From assembly GCA_965207385.1 (NCBI GenBank), contig CBDBLZ010000021.1, forward strand, positions 868,001-932,000: a stretch of 64,000 nt of DNA, in the 5' to 3' direction. Positions 1 through 9,439 of this stretch are shown in pieces. The stretch's first letter is position 1; every line of letters starts with the position of its first letter. Source of the DNA: CAZXEU01 sp965207385. Lineage in GTDB: Bacteria; Bacteroidota; Rhodothermia; Rhodothermales; Bin80. The notes under the pieces were generated by a model. That model had not been told where the DNA came from, did no database searches, and was given only the letters and a program-made list of their open reading frames with translations. Both the position numbers and the translations under genes were made by a program.

Positions 1-1622
1 CCGAGGCGGACTTTGCATCCGTTTGCCAGTGGAACTTTGAAACTACGCGGCTCATCAATCAGGATTACACTGGCGCGACGGTGGACGTCACGTGGGAAAT
101 TGACGAATACATCCTTTATGACAGCGCCATTGATTCGGCAGCGCCCACGGCCTCGCCCAACCAGTTTCTGGATGGCGGCCAGGTAGTATTCCGCAACAAG
201 TGGGAAGGCGGGCCGGATGACCGGTATCTCCTGTTTCACGGCGTGGCGGAAGCGGATAACCACAATCACCCGGACCAGCTGTCATTCTTTGTCGCCGGCA
301 ATGACGCCATTCTGGCTCCGGACGCGGGCTATGGACCAGGCGGGTTTTCCGATGACCGGCGCAATTCCTGGTACCTAACGGCCAAGGCGCATAACATCGT
401 TACAGCAGACGGTTATCAGCCGGTGTCCGACAGCCTGTTGCGCCATCCGCTTGTGTACAATGTCACTCCGCCAAGCAGCAACCACATTGATTCTCCATTC
501 TTCGGCTTCTCGGAAAAGGAGACTGGCTACTTGCGCCCGAGCGGTGTCCATTTGCGCCGGGCCATCGCCTTCATTGACAATGACTATTTCGTGGTGGCGG
601 ATCTGATATCCGGTGCGCAGGAGCACACGTATCGGGCTTATCTCCATGGGCGCGGATTCTTCGAGAGAAGCGGACACTATGCGTCCTGGGCGCCATTCGA
701 AAACCGTTACGGCTCTGCGGCCAGGCTCGATGCGTTTCTTTTCCCAGGCTCGGCAGAAGTAGCGCACTCCACTGGATATGTAAGCCTATTCAAGGACGAA
801 CGATATGAGCGCTACGTGGAAATAACGCAAACCGGCCGGGAAGCGGCCTTCCTGCAATTGCTCCTGCCGGCGCCCACGGAAGCTGCGGTGCCCGGAGCGG
901 CCGACCTTAGTACGGACGCCTATGTGGCGGGTAGGCTGAGCCGTGCTGACACCTCTGACATCTTCTTCTTGCAGGCACAGCCGCAGCATCAAACGCTCAA
1001 TCTCTTTGGCACCGATGCCACATTCGCATGGATGCGCAGCATCGGCGGCACGTGGCATCAGCTGGCAGTGCGGGAGGCACGGGAGTTAACGGGCGTGGAT
1101 GTAGAGTTCTTGTCGAGAGCGGCCGTGACGCTTGCGCTGGATGCGGGTGAGTCCGGGTTTCTGGACGTGGCGGTCTCTTCGCTCAGGCTCGCAACGCAGA
1201 TCGAAATCGCGTATCCCGGAGCTGCAGGCGTGCATACCGTGCGCGTAAATGGCAAGGATATGCCGTTTGAGCGCCAGGGAGGGGACCGCTTGTTGGTCGG
1301 GTTGGAAGCCACTAGCATCGACCAGGCGCCGGTGCCTCAGGCTTTGGGCCGGCTACAGGTCTATCCGAACCCGTTTGAGCACAATGTTACGATTGAGGCA
1401 AGTTCACAGAGCTCGGGGCCGATTTCGGTTTCGGTGTACAATCTACTGGGTCAGCGGATAAGCCTGCTTGCCGGATACCACAGTGCCGGTGCGACCGACA
1501 CACGAATTTCCTGGGACGGAATTACATCGTCGGGCGCGCAGGCCCCATCTGGCGTGTACTTGCTGCGCTGGGAAGACGCCTCCGGCGCCGTTTTTCAAGG
1601 CAATGTCCTGCGCGTTCGGTGA
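1..1622 (+). CDS. Heparinase II/III-like polysaccharide lyase, 5' partial, with T9SS sorting domain
   Basis: The reading frame is open from the first base of the window, so the GTG at 81 is not the real start and the N-terminus lies upstream. The visible part carries the heparinase II/III C-terminal beta-sandwich signature: HNHPDQLSF followed by a D-x-GYG segment, then an AHN motif. This is the fold shared by PL12, PL15, PL17 and PL21 lyases. The last ~75 residues (YPNPF, SVYNLLGQ, SGVYLLRW) are a type A T9SS C-terminal domain, so the enzyme is probably secreted to the cell surface. It is followed at 100 bases by a beta-helix protein and two PL6 lyases on the same strand, which points to uronic-acid polysaccharide breakdown. 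The exact PL family and substrate cannot be fixed without the alpha/alpha-toroid N-terminal half. Confidence 0.85.
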   Translation, partial: EADFASVCQWNFETTRLINQDYTGATVDVTWEIDEYILYDSAIDSAAPTASPNQFLDGGQVVFRNKWEGGPDDRYLLFHGVAEADNHNHPDQLSFFVAGNDAILAPDAGYGPGGFSDDRRNSWYLTAKAHNIVTADGYQPVSDSLLRHPLVYNVTPPSSNHIDSPFFGFSEKETGYLRPSGVHLRRAIAFIDNDYFVVADLISGAQEHTYRAYLHGRGFFERSGHYASWAPFENRYGSAARLDAFLFPGSAEVAHSTGYVSLFKDERYERYVEITQTGREAAFLQLLLPAPTEAAVPGAADLSTDAYVAGRLSRADTSDIFFLQAQPQHQTLNLFGTDATFAWMRSIGGTWHQLAVREARELTGVDVEFLSRAAVTLALDAGESGFLDVAVSSLRLATQIEIAYPGAAGVHTVRVNGKDMPFERQGGDRLLVGLEATSIDQAPVPQALGRLQVYPNPFEHNVTIEASSQSSGPISVSVYNLLGQRISLLAGYHSAGATDTRISWDGITSSGAQAPSGVYLLRWEDASGAVFQGNVLRVR

Positions 1623-1721
1623 AGGCCACTTGCAAAGTGATAACTGCTCTGCTAACTTGTATTACATCATACTTATAGCGGAGCCAAGCTGCTCTTTTCA
1701 CCCTCAAACGCAACAAGCATC

Positions 1722-4103
1722 ATGCGAAGATCTACTACACTCCCGTGCCTATTTGCCGCCATTCTAGTTTGCGGTTTGCACCCGGCCCTTGCCCAGCAAA
1801 GCATGGAAATCGAGGCCGGTCAGAATACGATCCTAGATGCCCTGGCCCAGGCGCAACCCGGAGATACGCTGGTCTTGACCACCGATGGCGGCAATTACGA
1901 TAACGACAATGAGATTGTGGTGGACATGCCGCTCGTGATTATGGCAGCGCCCGGGCTGATGAATCGTCCCGTGCTTGTCAACAACGGAACCGATAGCACG
2001 AAAGACATCATTCGCCTCTACAATGACCTTACAATTGTCGGCCTTGAGTTTAACGGGCGCGACCAGGAAGGTGAACAGACCAAGTATGGCATTCGGACAG
2101 GCACCGGCTCCGGAGATGCCGACGCAAACGTGAAGAAGGGCTACGTACTGAAGATCCTCGACTGCTACTTCCGCGACATCGTCCATGGCAGCGACGGCAA
2201 CGCGTTTCGTGCGTACAGCTTCACGATGGCGGATTCCATTATCGTGCGCAACACGCTGATACGCAACATGGGCAAGCAGGGCATTCGTGTTCGCGATGAG
2301 GATAGTGACCGGCACGGTTTCGGTTTCTTCAACGTGAAGTACTTCGAAGTCTCGAATTCCACGTTATGGGACATCAAGGATGATGCCATAAGCGTGTACG
2401 GCGGTGATACTACCGCAACTACAGTAGGCCCCGAAGTGATTATTGACCAGGTTACCATCTACAATGCGGGTCACTATCTGATCAATCTCAGGGATGTCGA
2501 AAACGCCAAGGTGACCAACACGATCATGGTCAACAATTACGACATCGTCAACGCCACGGGCAAGACGCTCGGGGCGCCCTGGCTGGTAGACGGAGCACTT
2601 TTGGCCTACAGTGATACGCTGAATGTCAGCGATGACGGCGTCTGGACGGGGAGTCGGCCCAATCCCACCATTGATCACCTGTACGCCGTGGACCCGATGT
2701 TCATGGATCCGGATAACGGCGACTTTACGCTTATGAGCAGCAGTCCGCTGATTGGCGCCGGCGAGAACGGCACCACGCTCGGAGACCCGCGGTGGTGGCC
2801 GGAAGGCACGCCGGGAGCGGCGACGGTTCACATGGTAGCCGCGGGGCAGAATACGCTGATGGATGCAGTGGATGCGGCCGCAGCCGGGGACATTATCGAG
2901 CTGACCGATTCGGGCGGTGAGTATCTGAACGACGAACAAATCAATGTAAGAGTGCCGATTACCGTCAGAGCTGCGGCGGGACTTGCCGAGCGGCCGGTAG
3001 TAAAGAACAACGAGCCGGATGAAGATACACGGGTTGTATTCCGCATATATGACTCGCTGCATCTCGACGGCATTGAAATCGACGGCCAGGCCGGTACGGA
3101 TTTCAATGCAAAATACCTGCTGCGCATTTCACACAGCGGCAGCGACTCCGTAAATGCCTCCGCAGTATTGAAGGTCACCGACAGCTATCTGCATGACGTT
3201 GTCGCCGGCAGCGACGGCAATTTCCTGCGGCAGTACAGTGGGACCCTGGTGGACTCGGTGATCTTCCAGAATTCCATCCTGAGCGGCAGCGGCAAGGAAG
3301 GCATCCGGATCAAGGACGAGTCAAGCGATCGCCCAAATGAGGGCTACTTCAACGTAAACCACTTTGTGGTCGACAATTCCACGTTTGCCAATACGAGGCA
3401 ATCCGCCATTTATGTCTACGCGGGGGACTCTGATGCTGCTACCCCGGAGCCCACGTTTCTGGTAAACCACCTTACCTGCCATAATTGTGGACACGGTAAC
3501 GGGCGCGCCATCTGGGCCCGCGGCTTCCAAAATGCCGAGGTCATGAACAGCATTATTGCCAACGGGAAGGAAGATGCCGACTGGAGCATCAGCCTTGAGG
3601 GCAATTCCCGCATCGCCTACAGTGACACATTCATGATCGCGCCCGTCAGGCTGAACGGCGATGCCACGGCAGAAATGATGTATGACATCGATCCCGAATT
3701 CGCCGATCCGGAGAACCTGAACTTTGCGCTTGCGAGCAGCTCTCCGCTGGTCAAAGCGGGATCGGATGGTTTGGGAATCGGAGACATGCGCTGGATCACC
3801 ACGCGCGACGCGGTGGAGGATGAGGTCGTGCCTCTGGAGCTCGGCGTAACTCTGGGCCAGAATTACCCCAACCCGTTCCGGGTAGAGACCACCATACCTT
3901 TTCGCGTGGACCGGGCGGGCCATGTTACGCTGGACGTGTATGACCTGTTGGGTCGGCGCGTTGCCCGGCTGACGGACGAGCATCACACGGAAGGCGAATA
4001 TGCTGTTCCGCTGGTCATGCAGCGCCGCGCGGCAGGTACGTATTTCTACATGCTGAGCGTAGATGGCCAAAGCGAGCGCAGATCGATGGTGCTGGTTCGG
4101 TAG
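1722..4103 (+). CDS. Secreted duplicated right-handed beta-helix protein (DUF4957/DUF5123-like) with T9SS sorting domain
   Basis: 793 aa. A clear signal peptide (MRRSTTLPCLFAAILVCG...ALAQ) precedes two homologous halves, about residues 25-365 and 370-700. Each half opens with an AGQNT-[IL]-[LM]-DA segment and contains the same GSDGN-F-R, IR-[IV]-[KR]-DE-S-DR and SPL-[IV] landmarks. The pattern matches the parallel beta-helix proteins annotated DUF4957/DUF5123 that sit beside PL6 alginate lyases in Bacteroidota. The final ~80 residues (LGQNYPNPF, VYDLLGRRVARL, GTYFYMLSV) are a T9SS type A sorting domain. I do not see the PL6 catalytic Lys/Arg pair (NKSG and RHGN), so it may bind polysaccharide or be a divergent lyase. 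Placement directly before two PL6 genes supports co-expression. Confidence 0.8.
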   Translation: MRRSTTLPCLFAAILVCGLHPALAQQSMEIEAGQNTILDALAQAQPGDTLVLTTDGGNYDNDNEIVVDMPLVIMAAPGLMNRPVLVNNGTDSTKDIIRLYNDLTIVGLEFNGRDQEGEQTKYGIRTGTGSGDADANVKKGYVLKILDCYFRDIVHGSDGNAFRAYSFTMADSIIVRNTLIRNMGKQGIRVRDEDSDRHGFGFFNVKYFEVSNSTLWDIKDDAISVYGGDTTATTVGPEVIIDQVTIYNAGHYLINLRDVENAKVTNTIMVNNYDIVNATGKTLGAPWLVDGALLAYSDTLNVSDDGVWTGSRPNPTIDHLYAVDPMFMDPDNGDFTLMSSSPLIGAGENGTTLGDPRWWPEGTPGAATVHMVAAGQNTLMDAVDAAAAGDIIELTDSGGEYLNDEQINVRVPITVRAAAGLAERPVVKNNEPDEDTRVVFRIYDSLHLDGIEIDGQAGTDFNAKYLLRISHSGSDSVNASAVLKVTDSYLHDVVAGSDGNFLRQYSGTLVDSVIFQNSILSGSGKEGIRIKDESSDRPNEGYFNVNHFVVDNSTFANTRQSAIYVYAGDSDAATPEPTFLVNHLTCHNCGHGNGRAIWARGFQNAEVMNSIIANGKEDADWSISLEGNSRIAYSDTFMIAPVRLNGDATAEMMYDIDPEFADPENLNFALASSSPLVKAGSDGLGIGDMRWITTRDAVEDEVVPLELGVTLGQNYPNPFRVETTIPFRVDRAGHVTLDVYDLLGRRVARLTDEHHTEGEYAVPLVMQRRAAGTYFYMLSVDGQSERRSMVLVR

Positions 4104-4134
4104 GGGTCGGTCTCTACTGGAATACAGACGGCTG

Positions 4135-5859
4135 GTGCGGATCGCAGGGTTTGTGCCGTGCCTGCTGCTGACGTGGACGGCTCACGCCCAGCAGGAGCGC
4201 ATGGCGCAGACTCCGCAGGAGCTTGCCGCAGCCATCAATGCGTCTGGCCCCGGTGACACCGTGGTCATGGCCAACGGCACATGGACCGATTTGGCGATCG
4301 ACTTCTTTGCGGAAGGGATAGAGGGAGACACCATTACGCTGCGGGCCGAAACGCCGGGACAGGTGATTCTCGACGGGCGCTCGCGCCTGCGCATAGGCGG
4401 GCAGTACCTCAAGGTTGACGGACTGTGGTTCAGGGGCGGTGCGCTGCCAAGCGGGCATGTCATCGAGTTCAGACGCTCCTCCCGCAGCCTCACTCATCAC
4501 AGTCGGCTGACCAACTGTGCCGTAACCGACTACAATCCGCCCAGCCGGGCCACGCAGTACAAGTGGGTATCCGTCTACGGCACCCAGAATCGCGTCGATC
4601 ACTGCCATTTCTCCGGCAAGGACCATGACGGCGCGACGGTTGTCGTCTGGCTAAGGGATCCTCCGGACGACGATCCGGTGTGGCATCGCATTGACCGGAA
4701 TCACTTTGGGCATCGGCCGGAATTAGGCAAGAACGGCGGTGAGTCCCTGCGGATCGGCACAAGCAGCCGATCCATGCAGGACTCCTATGTTACGGTAGAG
4801 CAAAACCTGTTTCAGGAGTGTGACGGAGAAATCGAGATCATATCCAACAAGAGCGGTCACAACACTTTCCGGCACAACACCTTCCGCCGTTCCTCCGGCG
4901 TACTGACGCTGCGGCACGGCAATGATGCCAGCGTATACGGCAACTATTTTCTGGGTGAGGGCAAATCTGGTTCGGGCGGCGTGCGCATAATCGGCGAGCG
5001 CCACCGCGTGTACAACAACTATTTCCAAAACTTGCAGGGCACAGGCTATCGTGCCGCTGTATCGGCTGTTAATGGCGTGCCCAACTCGCCATTAAACAGG
5101 TATTTCCAGGTAAGGGATGCCGTAATCGCCTTCAATACCTTTGTCAACGTAAGGGAAGCGATCGTCATGGGTGCCGGAAAGAGTTCGGAGCAGTCGCTTG
5201 CGCCGGATAGCGTCATAATCGCGAACAATGTAGTGGTTACAGACCGGGGCCCGATTGTCAGCTACCAAGATCCGCCTCTGGCTGTGCAGTACCTGTCCAA
5301 CGTCTTTCATGGAGCTCCGGTCGGCGTTCCTGAGACGGGTGGCATCTCCACCACCGATCCGCAACTTGATGCCGCGAGCGATCTAAGGCGCCCCGCTGTC
5401 TCAAGCCCTGTTGTCGGAGCGGCGACGCAGCTGGACTTCGTGACTAGTGACATTGACGGGCAAAGTCGCGACGCCGCGCCGGATATCGGAGCAGACGAAG
5501 TCGCTTCCGGGCCCGTACTATATCCGCCACTATCGCCCCAGGACGTGGGTCCGCCCTTTCTGGACCTGATCCTGCAGTCGGTTTCTCCGCTGCCAGGCGG
5601 ATATCTGGCGGAGCTGGAGAGCTATCCCCATCCGTTTCGGGCGTCCACCATGCTCAGATTTGAGGTCATGCGGCCGGGCCCCGCACGCCTTGTCGTTTAT
5701 GACTTGCTTGGACGGGAAGTTGCCCGGCTGGTGGACGGCCATGTGGGACCCGGTGTGCATGCTGTCCGGCTTGCCGGTACAGGCCTGGCGCCTGGAGCCT
5801 ACCTGGCCGTGCTCGATAGCCATGGTCCGCGCCGCTCACGAACTATCATTCGACATTGA
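4135..5859 (+). CDS. PL6 family (chondroitinase B-like) alginate lyase with T9SS sorting domain
   Basis: About 574 aa. The open frame extends up to an ATG at 4063 inside the previous gene, but the GTG at 4135 gives a normal signal peptide (RIAGFVPCLLLTWTAHAQ) and is preferred. Residues ~25-460 are a PL6 parallel beta-helix. The family's catalytic Lys (K239, in SNKSG) and Arg (R260, in LRHGN) are present and 21 residues apart, as in chondroitinase B. The Ca-binding region NGGES...VEQNLFQ...GEIEI precedes them. PL6 enzymes beta-eliminate alginate (often MG or G-rich) or dermatan sulfate. The PL17 and SDR neighbours favour alginate. The last ~75 residues are a T9SS C-terminal domain (VVYDLLGREVARL), so it is exported. 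Its stop overlaps the TTG start of a tandem paralogue. Confidence 0.88.
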   Translation: MRIAGFVPCLLLTWTAHAQQERMAQTPQELAAAINASGPGDTVVMANGTWTDLAIDFFAEGIEGDTITLRAETPGQVILDGRSRLRIGGQYLKVDGLWFRGGALPSGHVIEFRRSSRSLTHHSRLTNCAVTDYNPPSRATQYKWVSVYGTQNRVDHCHFSGKDHDGATVVVWLRDPPDDDPVWHRIDRNHFGHRPELGKNGGESLRIGTSSRSMQDSYVTVEQNLFQECDGEIEIISNKSGHNTFRHNTFRRSSGVLTLRHGNDASVYGNYFLGEGKSGSGGVRIIGERHRVYNNYFQNLQGTGYRAAVSAVNGVPNSPLNRYFQVRDAVIAFNTFVNVREAIVMGAGKSSEQSLAPDSVIIANNVVVTDRGPIVSYQDPPLAVQYLSNVFHGAPVGVPETGGISTTDPQLDAASDLRRPAVSSPVVGAATQLDFVTSDIDGQSRDAAPDIGADEVASGPVLYPPLSPQDVGPPFLDLILQSVSPLPGGYLAELESYPHPFRASTMLRFEVMRPGPARLVVYDLLGREVARLVDGHVGPGVHAVRLAGTGLAPGAYLAVLDSHGPRRSRTIIRH

Positions 5860-6965
5860 GAGCGTCCTGCTTGCTCATATTCGGGTTGATGATGGCCGCG
5901 CCTGAGGGCGCCTCGGACACCCTTGTGCGCAGTGCCGCAGAGTTTGCGGAAGCCGTAGCGGAGGCCCGTCCCGGTGATACGATCACCATGGCCAATGGAA
6001 CGTGGCGTGACGTGGACCTTGTTTTCGACGCCGACGGCGCGGAGGGAGATAGCATAACCCTGCGCGCGGAATCGCCAGGACGGGTCATGCTTACGGGCAC
6101 GTCCCGCTTGCGCATTGGCGGCAGCTATCTCAAGGTGGAAGGTCTCTGGTTTCACCGCGGTGCGCTTTCCGGAGGGCATGTAATTGCATTTCGGACCAAT
6201 CGGCCGGCTCACCACAGCCGCATCACGCAATGCGCCGTGACGGAATACAACCCGGACGACTGGCTACTGCAGTACAAATGGCTCTCGCTGTACGGGACCC
6301 GGAATCGTGTGGATCATTGCTACTTTGCCGGCAAGACGCACGACGGGGCCACGTTTGTTGTGTGGCTTGCGGATCCTCCGGACGATGCGCCCAATTATCA
6401 CCGCATTGACCACAATCACTTCGGCCCGCGACCAAGGCTGGGCAAGAACGGTGGCGAGACCATTCGTATCGGCACCAGCCACCGCTCCATGCAGGACTCC
6501 CACTCCATGGTCGAGCACAACCTGTTCGAGCGCACGAATGGAGAGCACGAGATAATCTCGAACAAGTCCGGCAGTAATACCTATCGCCATAACACCTTTC
6601 TGGAGGCCAGGGGCGCGCTCACTCTTCGCCATGGCAACAAGGCCACGGTCTCGCAAAACTATTTCCTTGGAAACAGGCAGCCTGGTACGGGCGGTGTGCG
6701 GATAATCGGGGAAGACCACGTGGTCAGCGGCAACTATTTCGCCGACCTGAAGGGCGATTCTTCCAGGGCATCACTCTCGGTCATGAACGGCATCCCGGAT
6801 TCGCCGCTGAACCGCTACTTCCAGGTCAAGCGGCCGCTTGTTGCGCGAAACACATTCGTGAATACAAGGATCAGCATACTTCTACGGCCTGGGTGCGGAT
6901 GGGGAAAAGACGCTCCCGCCAAGCGAGGTCACGTTTGTCGACAACGTAATTCTCGCGGACGGTGA
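5856..6965 (+). CDS. PL6 alginate lyase paralogue, catalytic part (gene continues past a frameshift)
   Basis: TTG start overlapping the previous stop (TTGA), then a short signal peptide (MRASCLLIFGLMMAAPEGAS). It aligns along its length with the upstream PL6 and keeps the catalytic Lys (K237, NKSGSNT) and Arg (R258, LRHGN). The frame should run on as GLGADGEKT, but the reading frame changes at about 6885: codons before it read NTFVNTRISILL in one frame, and the continuation GLGADGEKTLPPSEVTF lies one base further on. Removing one base near 6885 gives a gap-free 31-residue match with the paralogue. As written, the frame ends in 26 unrelated residues (RPGCGWG...). The result is either a real pseudogene or a one-base sequencing/assembly error. 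All active-site residues lie before the break, but the C-terminal beta-helix turns are lost. Confidence 0.85.
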   Translation: MRASCLLIFGLMMAAPEGASDTLVRSAAEFAEAVAEARPGDTITMANGTWRDVDLVFDADGAEGDSITLRAESPGRVMLTGTSRLRIGGSYLKVEGLWFHRGALSGGHVIAFRTNRPAHHSRITQCAVTEYNPDDWLLQYKWLSLYGTRNRVDHCYFAGKTHDGATFVVWLADPPDDAPNYHRIDHNHFGPRPRLGKNGGETIRIGTSHRSMQDSHSMVEHNLFERTNGEHEIISNKSGSNTYRHNTFLEARGALTLRHGNKATVSQNYFLGNRQPGTGGVRIIGEDHVVSGNYFADLKGDSSRASLSVMNGIPDSPLNRYFQVKRPLVARNTFVNTRISILLRPGCGWGKDAPAKRGHVCRQRNSRGR

Positions 6966-6972
6966 TGCGCCG

Positions 6973-8592
6973 GTGGTTTCCTCGCTCGTATCAACGGATG
7001 ATGTGTCCTGGCAGGGAAACGTCTTCCATGGCGCGAAACTGGGCATTCCGGCGCCTGCGGGCATCCGGTGGCACGATCCGGTGCTTGCGCGGAGCGAGGA
7101 TGGACTATGGAGGCCGACGCAGGACGGACCGGCCTCGGGCAAGGGCGCCTCGCTGTTGGTGCCTCCGCTATCTGCCGATGATGTCGGGCCGGCCTGGTGG
7201 GGCCAAGCATGGACGCCGCAAGTGCTGTCGGATACCTCGCTCCAGCTGCCCGAATTCTCCTACGCCGGCTATGCCTGGGGAGAGCGGCCATTGCCCGTAT
7301 ACGGCGCTACGCTGGATGTCACCGATTTTGGCGCGACAGGCGATGACATGGCAGATGACACGGAAGCTTTCCTGCGGGCGCTGGAAGCGGCTCATGAGCG
7401 TAGCGGGCTTGTCGTGCTTGCCATTCCGGAGGGCCGCTTCCATCTGTCCGGCATCATGTTCCTTGAGCGTGACAGTCTAGTCGTGCGCGGAAGCGGACCG
7501 GACAAAACCGTGATTTTTGTGGAGAAGCCCCTTGGAGTACTGGAAGCCCCTGAGGCGCTTGCGCAGGGCGGGGAGGCGGCGTTGGTGCAAGGAAGAAGGC
7601 CGTCCATGTATTCAGACTGGGGAGCCGTATTCTGGTCCCGTGCTCCAACGGTGAGCTCCCTGCGGCAGGGAATCCCGATTCTTGCGGGCGGGCGCGGGCA
7701 GCATGAACTTAGAATCCGTACGGATGCAAGCACGGACTTGACGGGCTACTTCGGCATCGCATGGATGAGCGGAGGAATCGAAAGTGGCTTCGGGCGAGAA
7801 AGCATCCAGGATGTAACCGTAATAGGTCGCGACGGTAATGTGCTGACAATCAAGGAGCCGCTCGCCGCTGACCTGGCTCCGGAATCGAAAGCGAGGCTCA
7901 AGCCGGTCAGCAGGTTGACGGAGGTGGGAATCGAGCACCTTTCGATTGAATTTGAGCAGGTGCCGTATGGAGGTCACGGGCTGGAAGATGGATTCAACGC
8001 CATTTTCTTCTCCAACCTGCGACACGGATGGGTGCGAAATGTTGAAATCCGCAATGCGGACTCGGCAATCCTGCTAAGTGGATCGTCCCAGGTCACCCTT
8101 GAGGATATTTCCATACGGGGTCGGAGTGGGCACATTGGCGTGCAGTTGAAGTCGACGGCCCATTCGGTGGTTCGAAACGTGCGCATTCTGTCTTCCTTCG
8201 AGCACTCGCTCAGTTGCATCGGATCCAGCGCGTACAACGTTTTCACTCGGGCGCAGGCGACAAACCTGCACGACATAGCGTCCGGGAATGCAAATCTGTA
8301 CGATCAGCTCACGCTGAGGGCTGCCAAGGGTCCGGTATGGCACCTGGCAGCCGGCTCCCGCCCCGTATTCTGGCACGTTCAAGTAGAATTTGCGGGCCTG
8401 CACGAAATGCGAGTTCCTGCATACCTGGGTGCATTGGGGCCTGGTGCCATGGCCGTTGCCCTTGGCGGCAATGTTCCTGTTCGCCTTTCAGCGCCGAAGG
8501 GCGCGCACATCGAAGGAACGAATGTGCCGGGGCTTGCCGTGTCCTCACTTTACCGCCTGCAGGCAGACCAGCGGCTCATTCGGGCACATTGA
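6973..8592 (+). CDS. C-terminal part of the frameshifted PL6 protein: PL6 tail plus pectate-lyase-3-like (DUF4955-type) module
   Basis: This is the downstream portion of the gene starting at 5856. The homologous frame is open from about 6886 and the GTG at 6973 is not a natural start. The first ~60 residues finish the PL6 fold (VSWQGNVFHGAKLGIP matches the paralogue). From about residue 110 a second beta-helix module begins with VTDFGATGDDMADDTEAFLRAL, the classic pectate-lyase-superfamily N-terminal signature, then IPEGRFHLSG and VRGSGPDKTVI. It continues through repeats such as GLEDGFNAIFF and NVEIRNADSAILLSG. This layout matches PL6-DUF4955 two-module proteins of Bacteroidota. Unlike the upstream paralogue there is no T9SS sorting domain (it ends QADQRLIRAH), so the two tandem enzymes probably reside in different places. 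Confidence 0.75.
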   Translation: MVSSLVSTDDVSWQGNVFHGAKLGIPAPAGIRWHDPVLARSEDGLWRPTQDGPASGKGASLLVPPLSADDVGPAWWGQAWTPQVLSDTSLQLPEFSYAGYAWGERPLPVYGATLDVTDFGATGDDMADDTEAFLRALEAAHERSGLVVLAIPEGRFHLSGIMFLERDSLVVRGSGPDKTVIFVEKPLGVLEAPEALAQGGEAALVQGRRPSMYSDWGAVFWSRAPTVSSLRQGIPILAGGRGQHELRIRTDASTDLTGYFGIAWMSGGIESGFGRESIQDVTVIGRDGNVLTIKEPLAADLAPESKARLKPVSRLTEVGIEHLSIEFEQVPYGGHGLEDGFNAIFFSNLRHGWVRNVEIRNADSAILLSGSSQVTLEDISIRGRSGHIGVQLKSTAHSVVRNVRILSSFEHSLSCIGSSAYNVFTRAQATNLHDIASGNANLYDQLTLRAAKGPVWHLAAGSRPVFWHVQVEFAGLHEMRVPAYLGALGPGAMAVALGGNVPVRLSAPKGAHIEGTNVPGLAVSSLYRLQADQRLIRAH

Positions 8593-8650
8593 TACCGGCT
8601 GCGCTCGATCATCAACAGCCTTTGCCGGGACAGATTCGCGTCCAGCGTAT

Positions 8651-9391
8651 CTAGTCCGCAGCTTCCTGACTCGCCCGAACGTCGAGCAGTTGCAGGATGT
8701 GCCTTTCGCTTTCTTTCAGGTGCGCCTCCATGCATGTGCGCGCACTTTCCGCGTCACGCCGCAAGATGGCATCCAGGATTCGGCCGTGCCATTCGATAGC
8801 GCTGTACCGGGCGTCTTCCACTACCTTGTGGACCGAAGACTTGACCTGAGGCATAAGGGCGTGAATGGGCGCGATCAGAAGCGGTACAACGCCATTGCCG
8901 GAGGCGTCTGCAATGTGGCGGTGGAATGCCAGATCCAGGGCCGCCAGCTCCTCACTGGCTCCGTCGCAGTCCTTGATATCCTGAAAGTCTTTCTGCAAGC
9001 GCTCCGCGTCGTCCGGAGAATGATGTATAGCGGCTTCTGCTGCTATCGGAGGCTCGATCAACTGTCTGGCACGGATGATGTCAAGGGACTGGAATGCACC
9101 ATGATTTTGGAGGAGATACATCTCCATCGGTGTGGTCACCGACTTGGGTGAGAGTCGCGAGACAAAGATGCCGCGGCCTTTCTCAATCCGTACCAGACCG
9201 CGGCCTGACAGCACTCTGAGGGCCTCCCGCAGTACGGTACGGCTGACGCCAAACTGTTGACATAGCTCAAGCTCGGAGGAGAGCTTCATTCCAGGGACCA
9301 GGTGGCCACTCCGGATTGAATTCTCAATCGCTTCCACTACCGCATGGCTGAGCAGTTGGGACTTGCCGACGGACTTGAAACGTTGGGCCAT
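8651..9391 (-). CDS. GntR/FadR-family transcriptional regulator of the uronate locus
   Basis: 246 aa. Residues ~10-75 are a GntR winged helix-turn-helix (AIENSIRSGHLVPGMKL, ELCQQFGVSRTVLREALRVL, GLVRIEKGRGIFV). Residues ~100-230 are an all-alpha FCD effector domain with the metal/ligand residues D-x3-H (DLAFHRHIADAS) and later His (EWHGRIL, MEAHL). This subfamily includes uronate regulators such as UxuR, ExuR and KdgR-like proteins. The ligand here is inferred to be a uronate or DEH/KDG-type acid. It lies downstream of dctM on the same strand, at the end of the PL17-SDR-TRAP run, and converges with the PL6 gene. A perfect palindrome lies 48 bases upstream of its start, so autoregulation is plausible. 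Confidence 0.88.
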   Translation of the reverse strand: MAQRFKSVGKSQLLSHAVVEAIENSIRSGHLVPGMKLSSELELCQQFGVSRTVLREALRVLSGRGLVRIEKGRGIFVSRLSPKSVTTPMEMYLLQNHGAFQSLDIIRARQLIEPPIAAEAAIHHSPDDAERLQKDFQDIKDCDGASEELAALDLAFHRHIADASGNGVVPLLIAPIHALMPQVKSSVHKVVEDARYSAIEWHGRILDAILRRDAESARTCMEAHLKESERHILQLLDVRASQEAAD

Positions 9392-9439
9392 GGTCTGGGG
9401 AGCAGGTAGGGCGTAATTCGTGATTGTTATCGCCCGGCA

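Noticed and set aside
4063..4134. Extended ATG start of the first PL6 gene inside the upstream gene
   Set aside because: Adds 24 residues that destroy the normal signal-peptide position; GTG at 4135 fits better.
6870..6900. Programmed ribosomal frameshift in the second PL6 gene
   Set aside because: No slippery heptamer or downstream structure is evident; a plain one-base insertion explains it better.
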